The notes below the pieces were generated by a model. The model was not told the origin of the DNA. It saw nothing but the letters and a program-made list of their open reading frames with translations, and ran no database searches. A program made the position numbers and the translations under genes. A stretch of DNA of 64,000 nt. Origin: Pestalotiopsis fici W106-1 (Eukaryota > Ascomycota > Sordariomycetes > Amphisphaeriales > Sporocadaceae). Shown in pieces: positions 1-13,890 of the stretch (within the stretch, counting starts at the first letter, position 1; each line of letters begins with the position of its first letter). The stretch lies in NCBI RefSeq assembly GCF_000516985.1, contig NW_006917099.1, positions 310,001-374,000 on the forward strand, in the 5' to 3' direction.

Positions 1-350
1 CACATTACCCCGGGGCTTGTTTTATATATTTGTCAATTCCCCAAGTCATGACGGGGGCGGGGACCACGAGGCGCCGAGTAGCATGTAGATCCGATCAATG
101 CTAGCTTGAATGCGGGCTCGTTGAATGCGTTCGTACCACGGTCCGGTGAACGGCGCCTATGCATTCTAGTGGGCATCGGCTTCGATCCGATGATGCCATA
201 AACTCCATAATCGTAGGACATTTGGCACACGATGCGCAGAGGTATTTCATAAAAGAAGCCTGTCACTTTCAACATTTACTATATTCCACGACCTGAAGAT
301 TCGTGTTGTTAGACTTGTATTTCATATTTATACTTATAAAATTACCAAAC
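1..350. other. Intergenic, upstream of amidase
   Basis: Normal base composition with no supportable gene; short open frames here have no recognisable content. The stretch just before the amidase start (about 300-350) is AT-rich and contains AATTACCAAAC directly before ATG, a normal fungal start context. It presumably holds the amidase promoter and 5' leader. Confidence 0.5.
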
Positions 351-2219
351 ATGGCAGACTGGGAACAAAAGGCGGCCAAGAAACGCCAGGCATTAAGGGA
401 TTCCATCCCGTCCGAATGGATCATCCCGGCCGAGCTGCTGCCCGATGAGAGCGTGCAAGACGTGACCAAATTTCCCGAAACTTCGGGATGGTTCACATCT
501 GAAGAACTAGCCATTACAAACTCAAATGTTCTGGATTTACTACCCAAACTTGCTTCCGGCGAGCTCAAATCCGAGACGGTGACTCGGGCCTTTTGCAAGC
601 GTGCGGCAGCGGCCCATCAACTGGTAAGTCATGCTTCGCCTTTATAACATGACCTTTCATCACTGCACACAACTCTTGCTCACAACACAATTACACAGAC
701 AAACTGTCTATCGGAGACGTGTTTCTCTCGCGGCCTCGAGACGGCCAAGAAGCTCGATGAGCACCTCGCACGCACGGGCAAGCCCATCGGGCCCCTCCAC
801 GGCCTGCCCGTCTCGCTCAAGGACAACTTCAACCTAAAGGGGCTGGACGCAACCGTAGGCTTTGTGAGCCACATTGGCGACGCGGCGCCCTACGACTCTG
901 CGCTGGCCGCGCTGCTCGAGGCCGCCGGCGCCGTCTTTTACGTAAAGACCAATGTCCCCACGGCCATGATGATTGCCGAGTCGGTCAACAACGTCTTTGG
1001 CCGCACCGTCAGCCCGCTGAACCGCAACCTGACCAGCGGCGGCTCCTCGGGCGGCGAGTCGGCCCTCATCGCCTTTGGCGGCAGTCCCATTGGCGTCGGC
1101 ACCGATATTGGCGGCTCCCTGCGCATCCCCGCCGCCTGCACCGGCATCTTTACCCTGCGGCCCAGCTTTGGCCGCTTCCCGACCCTGCGCTGCCGCTCCG
1201 GCATGCCCGGCCAGGAGGCCGTCCAGAGCGTTAATGGCCCCCTGGCCCGCACCCTTCCCGACCTCGCCCTCTACTGCGCAATCGTTGTCGGCGCCGAGCC
1301 CTGGCTCGCAGACCCCCGGTGTCTGCCGATCCCCTGGCGGGAGACTCGGCTGCCCGCCCGTCTCCGCATCGCCGTCATGTGGGACGACGGCATGGCGCGC
1401 CCCACGCCGCCAGTGACGCGGGCGCTGCAGACGGCCGTCGACAAGCTCCGCGCCGCGGGTCACGAGGTGGTGGACTGGTCCTCCGAGGACCAGCTGCAAG
1501 GAGCCGCCCTGCTGCAGCGCATGTTTGTTGCCGACGGCGGCTCGGCCATTCGGCGCGAGATTGAGCGCTCCGGCGAGCCCTGGCGGCCCGAGATGGAGGC
1601 GTACCGTACCGCGACGGAGCTGTCCACCTCGGACATGTGGGCGCTGCACCTCGAGCGTGTCGAGTTCCAGAGGCGGTATTTGGAGCGCTGGAACCAGGCT
1701 GGCATTGACGCCATCTTGTGTCCCACGACCCCGTACAGTAGTGTCGAGAATGGCAAGTTTAAACATGGTGAGTTACCTCCCCTCTCGTCTTTTCTCATTG
1801 AGATGTTGGGTAACATGAACTAACTAATGACACTTGCAGTTGGATATACTGGAGTTTACAATGTCCTCGACTACTCGTGCATGTCGTTCCCCACGGGCAT
1901 CACGGTAGATGCTCAGGTTGATAAAGCTCCTAGCGACTACAAGCCCATGACAGATTTGGATGCGACGATACAGTCAGAATGTAAGTGCTCCAAGGGAAAG
2001 AGACGCCGTCAATCTCAGTGGGCATGGACTGATTGAATTTACAGACAATGCGGAAAAGGTGCATGGTATGCCGATAAATCTGCAATTGGTGGCCAGAAGG
2101 TAAGACCCCCTCTTTTGATTTTCATTATTTGGTTACGAATGTATCTGACTGTTCCAAATAGGCTAGAAGAAGAAAAGGTAGTGGCCATGACGCAAGTAGT
2201 CTTGGATGCCCTGGTATAG
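351..2219 (+). CDS. Amidase (amidase-signature family)
   Basis: Hydrolyses carbon-nitrogen amide bonds; the fungal family includes acetamidase-like and fatty-acid-amide-hydrolase-like enzymes, and the substrate cannot be told from sequence. Exons by splice sites and frame: 351-623, 699-1767, 1840-1980, 2045-2099, 2162-2219, giving 531 residues, a usual length. The Ser-cisSer-Lys triad is visible: Lys132 in LPVSLKDNF, cis-Ser207 in TSGGSSGGE and nucleophile Ser231 in GTDIGGSLR. The spacings (75 and 24 residues) equal those of mammalian FAAH. No signal peptide is seen, so it is probably cytosolic. The C-terminus ends RRLEEEKVVAMTQVV, typical of the family's last helix. The ATG at 351 is the first Met with a good context; exon 1 has no upstream in-frame ATG in the same open stretch except a distant TTG. 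The gene is convergent with the transcription factor, 204 bp away; no functional link is shown. Confidence 0.93.
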
Positions 2220-2423
2220 ATGAACAAGACACAAAAGACCCATTATTGAAATTTATGAAATGGCAATTTGAGCGCCGTTATTTTGTCCCCAACTTTTGAA
2301 ATACCTTTTATGCCCCAACACCGTTCATCCCATGATCAAGCACCCGTGACAAAACCAGAATATCAGTATTTTCCAATCAGATAATGACTCTCGTGCACAT
2401 AATATCGGTAGGAGTCGAGATAA

Positions 2424-5157
2424 TTAGTAGAAGTACTGCCCACCACCGCCAGGTTGTTGGGATGGCATGAAGTCAAAATTCATGTCGGCACCTGTATTAT
2501 AGAATGGATCTGGCGATTCTGGCACAAAGTCAGTCATGTAAGGCCGGGTTCTCAAGTCTATATGTGACGTACCCCAGAAAATGGAATCATAGAGGTCCAT
2601 GGGTGACATATTGGACATGTACGTGGAGGGATCCATTTGTGACATATCTGTGACTCCCTGGACTGGGAGTGCCTGCGCCAATGTCGTCGGGTACTGTAGA
2701 CTACTTTAAAAATGTCAGCATGAGTGATATTTCCTCAGCCACAGAGTCCTTACGTTGAAAAGTCAGGCAAAGTAGCCCCATTCTGCAGTTCCGTCATAGC
2801 CAGCGCTGCGTCTTGGTGTGGGTCTAGACTTGACTGAGCACGTTGCTGTACGTTCAGTATCGCATTCGAGGGCATGTTTGCAACAGGAGTCCGCGATCCC
2901 GAAGGTACCTCGCTCTTGAGACCTGACAGGCCATTGAGGGATCCGTAGTCGTAAATATGCTTCAAAGCAGTCAATGCTCTTGATAGTGGGCCAGACAGCT
3001 CAATGTCCTTGTCACTAACGGGGATGTGGCCCGGAGGTGGGCTGGATCGTTCCTTGGCCGCGGCAGCAGAAAGGGCGGAAATGAGATCACCTTGTAGGCG
3101 ACGAACTTCTGGCTCAGTTTTGGGGTCAGATAAAAGACCCAGAAGGACCGCTGACGAGAGTCCATGGTAGGTAAATGCCCAACTTCTGGTTGGAATGACT
3201 GATATGTTGTGCATTGCAAGGAACATGTTGACTGTTTCAATAAGATTTGCCTTGCATCTTGCCGACAGGGATTTTTTTTCTCCAGCCTTGAGCAGCTTGT
3301 AATCGCTTCGAAGCGCCGGCCGGCAGCATACGGACACTACGAATGCTGTGTGAAGTCTGAGTGCATAGTGCTGGAGTCGATCAACTACTGTCTTCAAGGC
3401 CTCTTTATTTCGAAGTTGGGGATAGACCCTCTGCCGCAGAGACATGACCTCTTCACAATTGGCCACAATGGTGTCATATGAGGCAGTATTTACGGCATCC
3501 GGATTCAGCTTCTCCGAAATAATTTGACAGAGATGATACATGGCTTCGAGGTATGACAGACCCTCGACGCCTGCATTTGGAGCCAGTGGAATTGCGCAGC
3601 ACTGTATGTTTGTCATGTTTGGTCTTGGCGACAATCAGTCACGAACGACATAGGGGTTCCATGCGAAGGACTCACCGGTCAAAAGATAGTGATGTGAGCG
3701 TATCGTGCCATTGGCAAGTCCACCTATTGAAATTAGAGCCGTGCATACATCATGCGGATAGCAAAGTATCATACCAGAGTTTTCGTCGCACATAGTCCTT
3801 TATGGTCAATTCTGTAGAGCTTGTTTCTTGCTGTGGTGCTCGGTGAAGCCCCAAGGACTGTGCCAATCGACAGGTGAGAGCAAGTAGAGCCCATGATCCT
3901 TCTGCTTTCATGTCGTTCAAGAGCACGAAGCTCGTCATCAAAAGGGCCTGGATTGAATCTAGGTTTGGTCTGAAAACAGGTTTTAACACGGAATAATTAC
4001 ACCAGTGGTACGCATGACTCAACTCACCTGAGCAGGAAATTTCCAAGTCTGAGAAAATGGAAGCAGATTTGAATGTACTTTTGAGAGTTTCGCGTCCGAA
4101 TGTGGTACGGAGAGTCATGGTATTGCGACCCAACAGCGAGCACAGCAAAAAGGATAGCGAGCCAAGAAGCAGAGATGGGTTGGGTTTGGGGACCCTTTTC
4201 CCGAAGTATCCTCGCTCGTTCTTCAAGATAGACCATCAAACGAGATTCGAGGTCGTCAATATCTATGACAAAACCCCAAAAGGGATGTGGAACTTCCTTG
4301 TAAGTCTTGAAAAGCCTTGTGCCAGTCGTTAGTATCTGAGATTTCGGATGTGAAAACTAGATACGTACTTGAGAACCTCACGGTCCGAAGGAAGCTGTGC
4401 CGATATCTCCTGGGTCATCTTGTCGAGATGATGCGTAGACATGAGTGGGAAAGGGGCAGAATTGTCCAGACCCCAGATTGGACGCATATCACGGCGAATG
4501 TCTATGCCATTCTTGGTGTCTATTGGCGACGGCTGGTCTCGCAGAATCGCCGGGATGCTATTCTGGCCTATGTAACGAGGAATTTCCGTCGTTTCCGACT
4601 GATCTATGTGGATGTGTCAATACAGGCTTGGCTGTCCTGCAAGACTTGACTCACCTGCTGCCCGAGGCCAACCCTGGGGCTGACGATCATTATCATTTTC
4701 ATAGTCGTCACTTTCTCCCGGAGAGTGTGGACGTTTTGTCCCATGCGAAGCCCCAGCATCAATCGAGCCAGATTTGCTCGTGTTTGAGCGATTTGGCTTG
4801 TATGAGCACAACTGCGGATGCTCCCTCTTTACACAATTCTCGCATGGCTGCTGGTTATCGCACTTGACCTTGCGTTGTCGACAGGGCCAGCAAGCAGTTC
4901 CTGTAGTTGATAGAGTCAGCAGGGCCTTTACCCCAGCCGGCGTGGTAGGCTCATGTATGAGAGGTTTGCCATCATGGCGGCCGGTCATGGCGGTCACTAG
5001 CAGGAATTCCGAGCAAAATCTCGAGGAGGAAGAATAATAATAAAAAGGAACATGACCTACCATAGCGTACCTTGCGGTGTGAATGGATGATGCGACTTGC
5101 TTCCTCGGGGGTCAGATCCTCCACCGGGATCTGATTTACGTTTTGGGACGTCGACAT
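2424..5157 (-). CDS. Zn(II)2Cys6 transcription factor
   Basis: A fungal binuclear-zinc-cluster regulator, expected in the nucleus. Exons in coding order: 5157-5061, 4900-4655, 4603-4369, 4315-4028, 3969-3775, 3723-3676, 3623-2754, 2700-2424; 751 residues, phases agree throughout. The zinc cluster is Cys36-x2-Cys39-x6-Cys46-x5-Cys52-x2-Cys55-x8-Cys64, beginning ACWPCRQRKVKC, and is split by a 160-bp intron after residue 33. A Ser/Asp-rich linker follows. The fungal-specific transcription-factor domain then runs from about residue 190 to 500, with WLAILFAVLAVGSQ, LRPNLDSIQALL and RRKLWWTCQWHDT, the classic middle-homology signature assembled across three exons. The tail is Met/Pro/Gly-rich and acidic, possibly an activation segment. 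Start: the first in-frame ATG is at 5157; the frame stays open upstream but has only GTG. Target genes are unknown; the neighbouring amidase is one possibility only by proximity. Confidence 0.93.
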
Positions 5158-6193
5158 GGACACGACGGCGTCTGCGTCTTCCTCTGCGTCTGAGGTGGCC
5201 ACGACCTACCTCAACAACGAACGATGGGCATGCGGCGCCCCGCTTGGCAAGAAAGTTTGAGCGACGGTTAGTCCCACGGATGAGTTTTCCGATATCAATT
5301 GGATGACAGTATACAGTTGCGCCTTCTTGGCTTGCCTATACTCTGTGTCGGAAGGGGTTTGAATCGTGCAGGTGAATCAATGGATGGGATGCCGAGCTGT
5401 GTGCGAAGCCCGAAGAACCCTTTGCAGATCCGGCAGTGGGCAATGGGCGGCGCGGGGCAGAATGAGGCGAACGACTGGCCTGGTGGGTGGGGAGAGAACT
5501 CCGAGCACCCCGAAACATCAAGAGAGCTAGAGAGGAGAAGCTGTTGTAGAGAGAAGGTACGTATCTTATTAAGCGCGATCACTTGTTGGTCCCTGCGTCT
5601 TTCTAGTCTACGTACATACCCGTACCTGTTCTGCAACCACCAAAATCATCCACCAACCAACCGTCCAGTGCCTTCAATGGAAGCAATACACACATGATCC
5701 TAAAGCTTAGAATAGCGAGAGTATATATATGCCTTTTATCAGACCGCGCTGACACAGCCCATGTCTCCAATCTCAACCCAAATCTTGCCATGCCTGCCAA
5801 GATTCAAAAGCCAAGCAACATTGCTTCGCCTCATTGTGCAATTCTGTCTCGAGCAGTAAACCCAACAGGGAATTGAGCCCCCCACGAAAGTGTCGGGAGC
5901 GCCCGAGCACTGTACAGATTATGCACTTTGGCACTGAAAAGAAGCAACGGTCCACGTTTACGTGGAGGCTGGTAGGTATAAAGTAGGTTTAGCTGCGGTA
6001 TCCCTTTCCTCAATGCCTTTTTCTTTTTTCAGCTGAGGAGCAGGAGGAGGAAGAGGAGGGAAAACTGGGCTCATATCAAAAAGCCATGCCATCCAATTTA
6101 CGCGGGTCCGTAACTCAATCGCCCCTCTCTCCTCGGACCCGCCCAAACTTATCGTGTCTTCTCGCGTCAAGCTCGCGTTAAGTTCTATTCTAT
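5158..6193. promoter_or_regulatory. Upstream region of the Zn2Cys6 gene
   Basis: About 1 kb of normal-composition sequence between the regulator's start and the RIP block. It holds a purine-rich run on the plus strand near 6031-6065 (GAGGAGCAGGAGGAGGAAGA), that is, a CT-rich tract upstream of the minus-strand gene, as is common in fungal promoters. The several 60-130 codon open frames here, on both strands, show no domain or codon pattern and I do not call them. RIP mutation does not leak visibly into this stretch. Confidence 0.45.
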
Positions 6194-6262
6194 CTGATAG
6201 AAAAATGGGGATGACTGCCATTTTAGGTAAAAATCGACTCTAAAAACACTATTTTACATAGG
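6194..6262 (+). repeat. Left terminal inverted repeat with flanking CTGATAG
   Basis: CTGATAG at 6194-6200, then a 15-bp spacer, then the repeat core 6216-6262 starting TGCCATTTT. Aligned without gaps to the reverse complement of 42435-42481, 14 of the first 15 bases agree and 31 of 47 overall. Six mismatches are transitions, the type RIP produces. AT-rich RIP sequence begins immediately inside. The outer spacer can be aligned to its partner only with a gap, so the exact end of the repeat is uncertain. Confidence 0.6.
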
Positions 6263-9036
6263 TCTTATGCTATTTAAGGCAGGTTTCGCGCTATTTTACT
6301 TTATTTTTCTAGCTATTTCGTGAGGTTTTTATTAATATATTATTTTTAATAATAGGTAATAAATATTAAAGTCGGCTTTTGGCAAAATAATAATAATAGG
6401 CAGAAAATATATATTATTATAAATATAAAATTATAATTTAATAAATTATATTATTTTTCTATATGCCTAAGCATACGCTAAATACGTATTATAATCGCAG
6501 ACCCTATTTTTCCACGTAAGCCCACTTAAAATTTAGCGAATTTAGCTAATCCAGTTTTTATTATATAGCATTATAACCTAGCACCACTTTTATACTAATA
6601 TACTGCTTCTATAGCGTTATAATCCGGCGCATTTTAGCCAGCTTATTTTAATCGTTACGATTTTTATAATAATAAATAATATAAGCTTATAAATCGACGA
6701 CTTTTACGAATCCCTTTATATAATCCGATAAATATAAGCTATATATAAGGCCCGGCTTATAATCTATTCTCCTTTGCACAAGCGGAATACAATTATATAC
6801 TTATATATTAATCGCTTACTTTATACCGACGGAACGTATAAAAAGCTTATATTTTAGGGAAAGGAATAGGTATAACCGTAGCCGCCGAGGCGGTAATAAA
6901 TTTTCGAAGCCTTTAAATATACGATAAAGCTATATTTAAATTAAATATTTTTTATATATCGTTAGCATTATATATTATATTAAATAAAAGGGGTTATATT
7001 TATCGTAAGCGGCTAAAATAAGGCGATTATAAACTCGGAAAAACCGCGCGCGGTTAAAATACTCGGTTTACGATTTATTAACGGTAATTAGCTCGTAAAC
7101 AATATAGGAGGGCAAAATGCAAAGTCGGTTATAGCAAAGGTAGGAGTTATTTATACGCTAAAACGGGCCGCATTCCAAAAAATTATCGAGCTTTACGCCG
7201 CTATACGGCTATTATTTATATTACGCGGCTGCTTTCGCAGCCGCGGTTATATAATCTAAATATTTAAATATTTAGCAAAAATAAATAATATTATATATAG
7301 GCGGGAAAATATAAAATTAACTGGTTTAATAAAGGTTAATTTTTATTATAAATGCTATTAGCTCGGGTTTTTTTAGCAAAATAATAAAAAAGGCATTTCC
7401 CGGGATAAAAAATAAAATTATAAAATCAAATTCGAAGATATATAATTAATTTATTAAAATATTGCTTTAATTTAAATATTTAGCGACCTTATTAGCTTTT
7501 AGGCTTATTTAATTTATTAAGCAGGTAAAGCATATATTATAGCTATTAATAAAAAACGAAAAATCCTATAAAGCTATTAAAATACGGATTTATAATTCGA
7601 AATAGCGTTTTTTAGCGTCCAAAAACTATTTAATCGCTTTTTGCTAATAAGCCGATTTTAATAATTTAATTTTATAATTAGGTATCGGTTTTTCGAAGCA
7701 TTTACGTTTAAATTAATACTATTTCGCTTTAGGATTATTTTAATTTATATTTGGTAGTAAACTTAGAAGAAATAATAATAAAGGGGATTAGGCTAAAAAC
7801 AACGCGCGATATTCGAATTTATCGTATATTAAGCCGGCGAATAAAATAGGCGCTATACCTAAAATTATAATATTAGTAATAATAGCTAATAATAAGGCAA
7901 TTATAAGAAAAATTATAATGCCTAAGCCTATTTATAATAATACCAGAGCTATATTTTTAGATAACGAAGCGGTATTTAGGATATTAGCGCTGGCGCTTTA
8001 TTGCCGATCTTTACTTTAATCATATTAGATGCGGTATCGTTTAAAATTTTATTTTTTATTAAAAGTGGTATTATATATAATCCCGTTAAAGCGACGCTAA
8101 TTATAGCGGTATTTTTATAGTATTATATTTATTTTATGCCGATTAATAAGTTAATGCTTAAAAGAGTTCTTAATATTTTAGGATAAGAGGATATAGCAGC
8201 TGGGTATCGTTTTAAAAAATGATATTATTTTATAAATAGCTAATATATTAAATAAATTTTTCCGTAATATATATAAGGATATATTTAATATTATAGGTTA
8301 ATATTATAAAGCCTTTAAGACCTTTATTTTGATATTTTGCATTTTATTTTAAGATTTTTAATAAGATTATAAAGTAATATAAGATTTGCCGTTTTAATTT
8401 AATTATATTTATAATTTATGTATTAAAGGGTACGATTAGCTTTAATAAGGATTGCTATTATAGTAGGATAAGACTAAGAAGAATTTCGTGATAAAGTGGA
8501 CGAGATATAAAAGCCGATTTTATGTAAGGGCGCCGGGGTTGCTGCGGCTCAAAGATAAAGGGCGGTAAGAAGAAAGCCATTAATTATTGTAATATGTGGG
8601 ATGACGATGCATATAATAAAATCCTGGCGCTATTTATATCTGTTATTTATTATAATAATTATAATATAAGCGATATAATAATCGCTAATTTTTTATTCGA
8701 GGCGATAATAATGGGATGCTTTATATTAATTTGCATATTTATAAGGATATTAAGCGCGATTATAATTGAATTTTAATAAATATTAAAGCCGCACGTAGTA
8801 GTATTTATATTTGTAAATGTTTTTAAAAGTTTTAATATTTATAAAAAGAGCCGGGATAAATAAATATATTTTATATTGAGAAACGAAGCTTTTAGTGTTG
8901 TGTAATAGTTAGGGGTAATATGAATAGGATAGAATGAATATACGAATCGAAGGTTTTTATCCCGTAATAATATAAAAAGGGGAATAAAGCGATGCTATAG
9001 TATTTTTTAATGTGTTTACTATTTTAAAGCTTGTTA

Positions 9037-9072
9037 TCGGTGTTTTGGTCGGTGTTTTGGTCGGTGTTTTAA
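9037..9072 (+). repeat. 12-bp tandem repeat x3
   Basis: Unit TCGGTGTTTTGG repeated at 9037-9048, 9049-9060 and 9061-9072 (last unit ends AA-ward). The TpG steps are unmutated although the surroundings are RIP-mutated. Confidence 0.8.
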
Positions 9073-9568
9073 TTAGTTTTTTTATTGTCTTCCTTTTTTT
9101 TAACCTTTTTTTTAACCTTTTTTTAATTTTTACCTTTTTTTTTTGCCTTTAAGAACGCGCTTATACTAATAATAATTAATTATATAATAAATATATTCGG
9201 TAGCTTTAAAGGAGTATAGGTTACTAATTTGTATAATTTTAATTTTTCCGATTTATTAAGAGCTAAAATTAGTTAAGCTATTAGTAACGCGAGCGGTAAT
9301 ATTGCCGTTTTTTTTATTATCGGTTAAATATCCCGTATTAACGCCGGAGCCGGAGCGCTAAATAGATAAGCCGTTTAATAATTTAACGATATTATAAATT
9401 ATATTTATTTTAAAAATATTAGGATAGATTTAAAAAAAAATATATATTTTATAATTAATATTTATAGTATACGAAAAGCTAAGCTTATTTACGTTTAATA
9501 TTAACGGCTTTTCCGTTCCAAGCGCCGTTAGCTAAAGCTTTAGCGGGAATAAAATTATTAGCTATATC

Positions 9569-9613
9569 GTTTAAGTTGTTTAAGTCGTTTAAGTCGTGTA
9601 AGCCGTGTGAGTC
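9569..9613 (+). repeat. 9-bp tandem repeat x5
   Basis: Five units of GTTTAAGTC and close variants (GTGTAAGCC, GTGTGAGTC). Codon-multiple period, so it may be the remnant of a low-complexity coding stretch; it could equally be a simple minisatellite. Confidence 0.75.
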
Positions 9614-12600
9614 GTATATTTATTTATAAAAATTAAAAGAGGATAAATAAAAAAAGTTTTTTAATTATATATAAAATAAATTCCGTTTAGCCCAAAGCAA
9701 AAAATAAAAATAGGTAAAAAAAAAAAGGAAAAATATAAAAAATATAGCTAGCGATAAAAGGTTTTTTGTAATTATTTGGTAATTTATTGCTATTACGTTA
9801 ATATAAGTAATAGGAAGGGCTGATGTTTTTATTAGCGTTTGGCGTTTTATAGCCTTTTAATTAATAATATATTATTTAGCGTGGCGGCTTAGTAATTAGT
9901 TTATTAGGCGTTTGAAAATATTTAAATAAATAGGCCGCGGTATGCTTAAAGTTTTTATAAAAATATAAATAATTATAAAAAAAATCGAAGTTTTTAATAA
10001 AAAATAAAACCGTAATATTTACGATTAATTATTAGCATTTATAGATAAAATAAGGAATTATTTATAATATAAATATTAAAAAATTATATTAATAATTATA
10101 TTTTTAATAATATTTCCTAACCGTAAAAAATAAACGGTTAGGGCGGTAAAGCGTATCGTTTACGAAGCTTTTTTGCGTCGTTTAAAGATATAATACGTAA
10201 TAATTAGCGGTTTATATAGGCGATTCGCTACGCGTTGCTTATACCTCCTATTTTTATATTTTTTGCTTTTTATCCTTTTATTATTTTTTTTCCCGTTTTT
10301 TTGCTTTTTTTTTTTATTATTAATTCGCCTTAGTTTTATTATTACGGATTATTTTATTAATCGCTAGCTATTTATTTATAACCGTAATATTATATATTTT
10401 TATATTTTTAACTTTTTAGTAATATTAGTTTTTTTAGACCTTTTAGATAAAAGCTTTTAACGTTAAATTATAACCGAGCTTATAAAAAGCTATAAAAATA
10501 TCGGTTAAGGCTGGCCGTATTAGTTTTTCGCGCTTTATTTATAATTGGAGGGTGATTTATTTATAAGATATTATAAAAAGCGGCGCGTTTAGCGTTTAAG
10601 GTTTTTATAAAGGATTTAAAGAATGGGATTAAATTATAAAAATTGATGGGCCTGGGATGGAATTGTCGAGCATAATGCAGGTTTTTATATACAAGCGCGT
10701 ATATCGAGCAGTAATATAAATAGTAAAATTAATCGAGTAGTTTTGCTTTTCTTATAATCGGAGTATGGCGTTAATTTTCGCAGCTTTTTTTTTTATATAT
10801 TTTAGATAAAAGCAAAAGCGGTAATAAATAGAATTAAATAAAAAATTTAAAAAATTTATAAAAATATATATTAATTATGGTATTTAGGGCAATTATAAAG
10901 ATAATAATCGTTATTAATTTATTATATTTAATTTTTATAAATAACGGGCTAGGCTGGGCGATAGTTTTATTTAGCTAAATTTAAATTACGCCCTATTATC
11001 GCCTTAAATTTAAATTTAATAATATATACCGTATATGCTAAAAATTCTTAAATATAAAGGTGGCCCGTGCCTTTAGTTACCGTATAGCTGCGGTTAATTA
11101 ATTTTATAATTCCTTGCTAATCAAAAATTATATAGGAAAGCTATTTTAGACCGGCCTTTTATAAATATATTGCTTTTATAATTATATATTTAAATATACG
11201 TTAGTTATTTATTTATTATTAATTACCGTGAGCTTTATAACGATAAACGATACCTTTAAGGTATTTATAAAACAAGCGATATATAATAGCCGCCGCTGGC
11301 CCCTTGTCCTAATCTAGTTTATAGTATTATATATTGGGGTAGCTATAATATTGCGAGGCGATATTATTAGAAATTATATATTAATTTATATATTATTATT
11401 TTAATAAAGTATTATTTATATTTATTATAAATAATTATATTTATTATATTATAGTTATATAAGGATTGCTTAAAAGTCTTATTTAGTTATTAAGTAGACG
11501 ATAATATAAAGTATTCGCAGCCTTTTTTAAGCCGCGTTTATTCGCCTGAGATATATAAATAGCCGTAAGCGATTATATATAGCGCTATTTTTAATTTGCG
11601 GATTAAAAAGGAAGATCTATGGCAGCTATTTAAACGGATATATGCGAAAAAAAATATATATTACGTTATAATCGTAATTTTAGGATTATAACCGATAAAA
11701 TAATTATTTACCCGAAAACGTAGCTATTATTTAAGCTTTAATAAAGGGATACGTTATTTTTAAGCTTAAAGATTTTTTATAATTATTTTATAAAAGTAAT
11801 TTACCGTAAAAAAAAATAAAGTTTTATTAAATTTATTTATTTAGCTAAAAGCTATGCAAATATCCGGATTTAGGGAGTAGGATATAATTTAAAGGCCGCT
11901 ATTAGCGAAATAGATTAAATATAAACGATTTTATTTTTTATTTAGTTGGAAAGTGATAGCGATAAAAAACGGATATATATTCTGGCGTGCCTTCGAATTT
12001 GGACGATTTTTTCGGATTTATAATTTTTTATTTATTAATTAATTAAATAATAATCCTTTATTTATATTTTTTTCGTTATTATGCCTGGCTTTTTAATTAT
12101 TAACGAGTTTAATTTTAACCGTAATAATAGCCGCGTTATAAAGTAGGGAATTCCCGGTTTGCGCCCGTAATATTATTCGAGCTTATAATTTGTAATTTAA
12201 TCCGCCGACGCCGCTTAATTTTTTAATAAATAACGATTCGCTATAAAATATATTTCCAAACGGCGGATAATCCTATTTACCGTATATATTTTTAATCGGA
12301 GCTTATTAATTGTAAATTTGATAAAAGCTAGCTATAGGGGAGTTTATATTAGCGATTTTATTGCGATTTATACCGAGCTTTACGTTAAGCTTTAAGCCGC
12401 CGAAGCCCGGCTTTTAAAATTTATAATTTTAGTAATTTAAATTAAGCTAAGTATTATTTAAAAGGGCGGCGAGCGTTTAGTAAATTAGGATTTTAGCGGC
12501 AAGAGCGCTAAAGATATGGAAAAGGAGTTTAAAGTTATCCGGGCGATATTTGCGGAAAGGAATAGCCGTAAATAATAATAGGAAAATATAAAGGTAGCTT

Positions 12601-13890
12601 TTTTTAAAAATATAGTAATATAAGATATTAATTAATATATTTAATTTATATATAATGGATAATTTAGATTAATTTGGAAGAGTATTATTATTAATAGCGT
12701 AGCGCGCTAAACCGTGCTTTTTATAATCCGGGAAACGCCCGTTAATATATATTGCATTTTTTAAAATAAACCGTGCTTCGAGTAGAAAGGGTTATTTGTA
12801 GCGGTATATTCGAGATATATTAAATTTAAACGGTTATTTTTTATTTTATTAATTTTATTAGATTATTTAACGCTGGCGAGCCGTGTTGTTTTAGCGTTTA
12901 TTAATAATACGGTATTTTTTGATTTGCCTTAGCGCTAATACGAATTGCTAGTGGCTGACGTATTTTTGAAGTTATTTTTGTTTTGATTATATTATAACGT
13001 TTTCCGCTGTACCTTGGAAACCGTTTTAATAGCTATATTACTGAGATATGGGGAACCCGGTTTTACGGCGAAGTCCTAAATTAGCAATTGATTTGGAGAT
13101 CCCCGCCGCTTAATGGCTATTAACTAGAATGGCGCAAGGTTTCCTTTTTTTTTTTAACCTGGCTTAGATTGCAAAAATATATATACGCGGGATTTCGAAT
13201 ACGGTTATGCCCGATAAATATAAACGCCTTATATATAGCAATTTTAGTAATAATTTGCCTAAAGGGTCGAAAAGCAATTAAATAAAACGTATAAATTACC
13301 GGATATAATAAATAAATGATTTTTTATATACGGCTTATCGTTATATTATATTAAATTAATTTAAGCAAATAATATATAGTTAATGCACGGAAATTTTCCG
13401 AAATATATCTAATTTTAAAGCTACGAATTAAATAATTACGGATATAATCCGGGGGAAATAAAGGCTGGGTTTTTTGTGCGTTAGGCTAGCGGGGTTTTTT
13501 TTTATATAAGGCCTGCTAAATTACCCGTAGGGTTATAAATGCGTAGCTTATTTATTAAACGTTATACGCTTATATTTATTATCGAGGTGCTTATTTTAGC
13601 TATTATATTAAATATAAGTAAAGCTATTTATAATTTTATATTTGTTTTTTATTTTTTTCCTTAAAAAACCTAGATTATTAGCAATACGTCCGGATTTAAA
13701 AATAAATTTAAATTAATAAAAAAGTAATTAGTATTCGGAAGGCTTAACGAAAAATATAAATTAACGGTGATTTTAATTCCGTAATAATAATAGCTATATA
13801 ATATCTTTCTAATACCTACCCGAAAATGGTATTTATAGCGTTAAACCATCTTATATTCGGACCTGTTATTTTATTCTTGCTTTTACTTTT

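Noticed and set aside
150..210. tRNA-like stem CATCGG...CCGATG upstream of the amidase
   Set aside because: A lone hairpin; no acceptor stem, anticodon arm or proper B-box around it.
5694..6221. Several 60-90 codon frames on both strands upstream of the Zn2Cys6 gene
   Set aside because: Mutually overlapping, no motif, inconsistent codon use; more likely promoter and leader sequence.
8220..8500. Possible Gypsy reverse-transcriptase fragment (KAFKTF followed by a degraded frame)
   Set aside because: Too short and too full of stops; no YxDD motif or RNase H signature found nearby.
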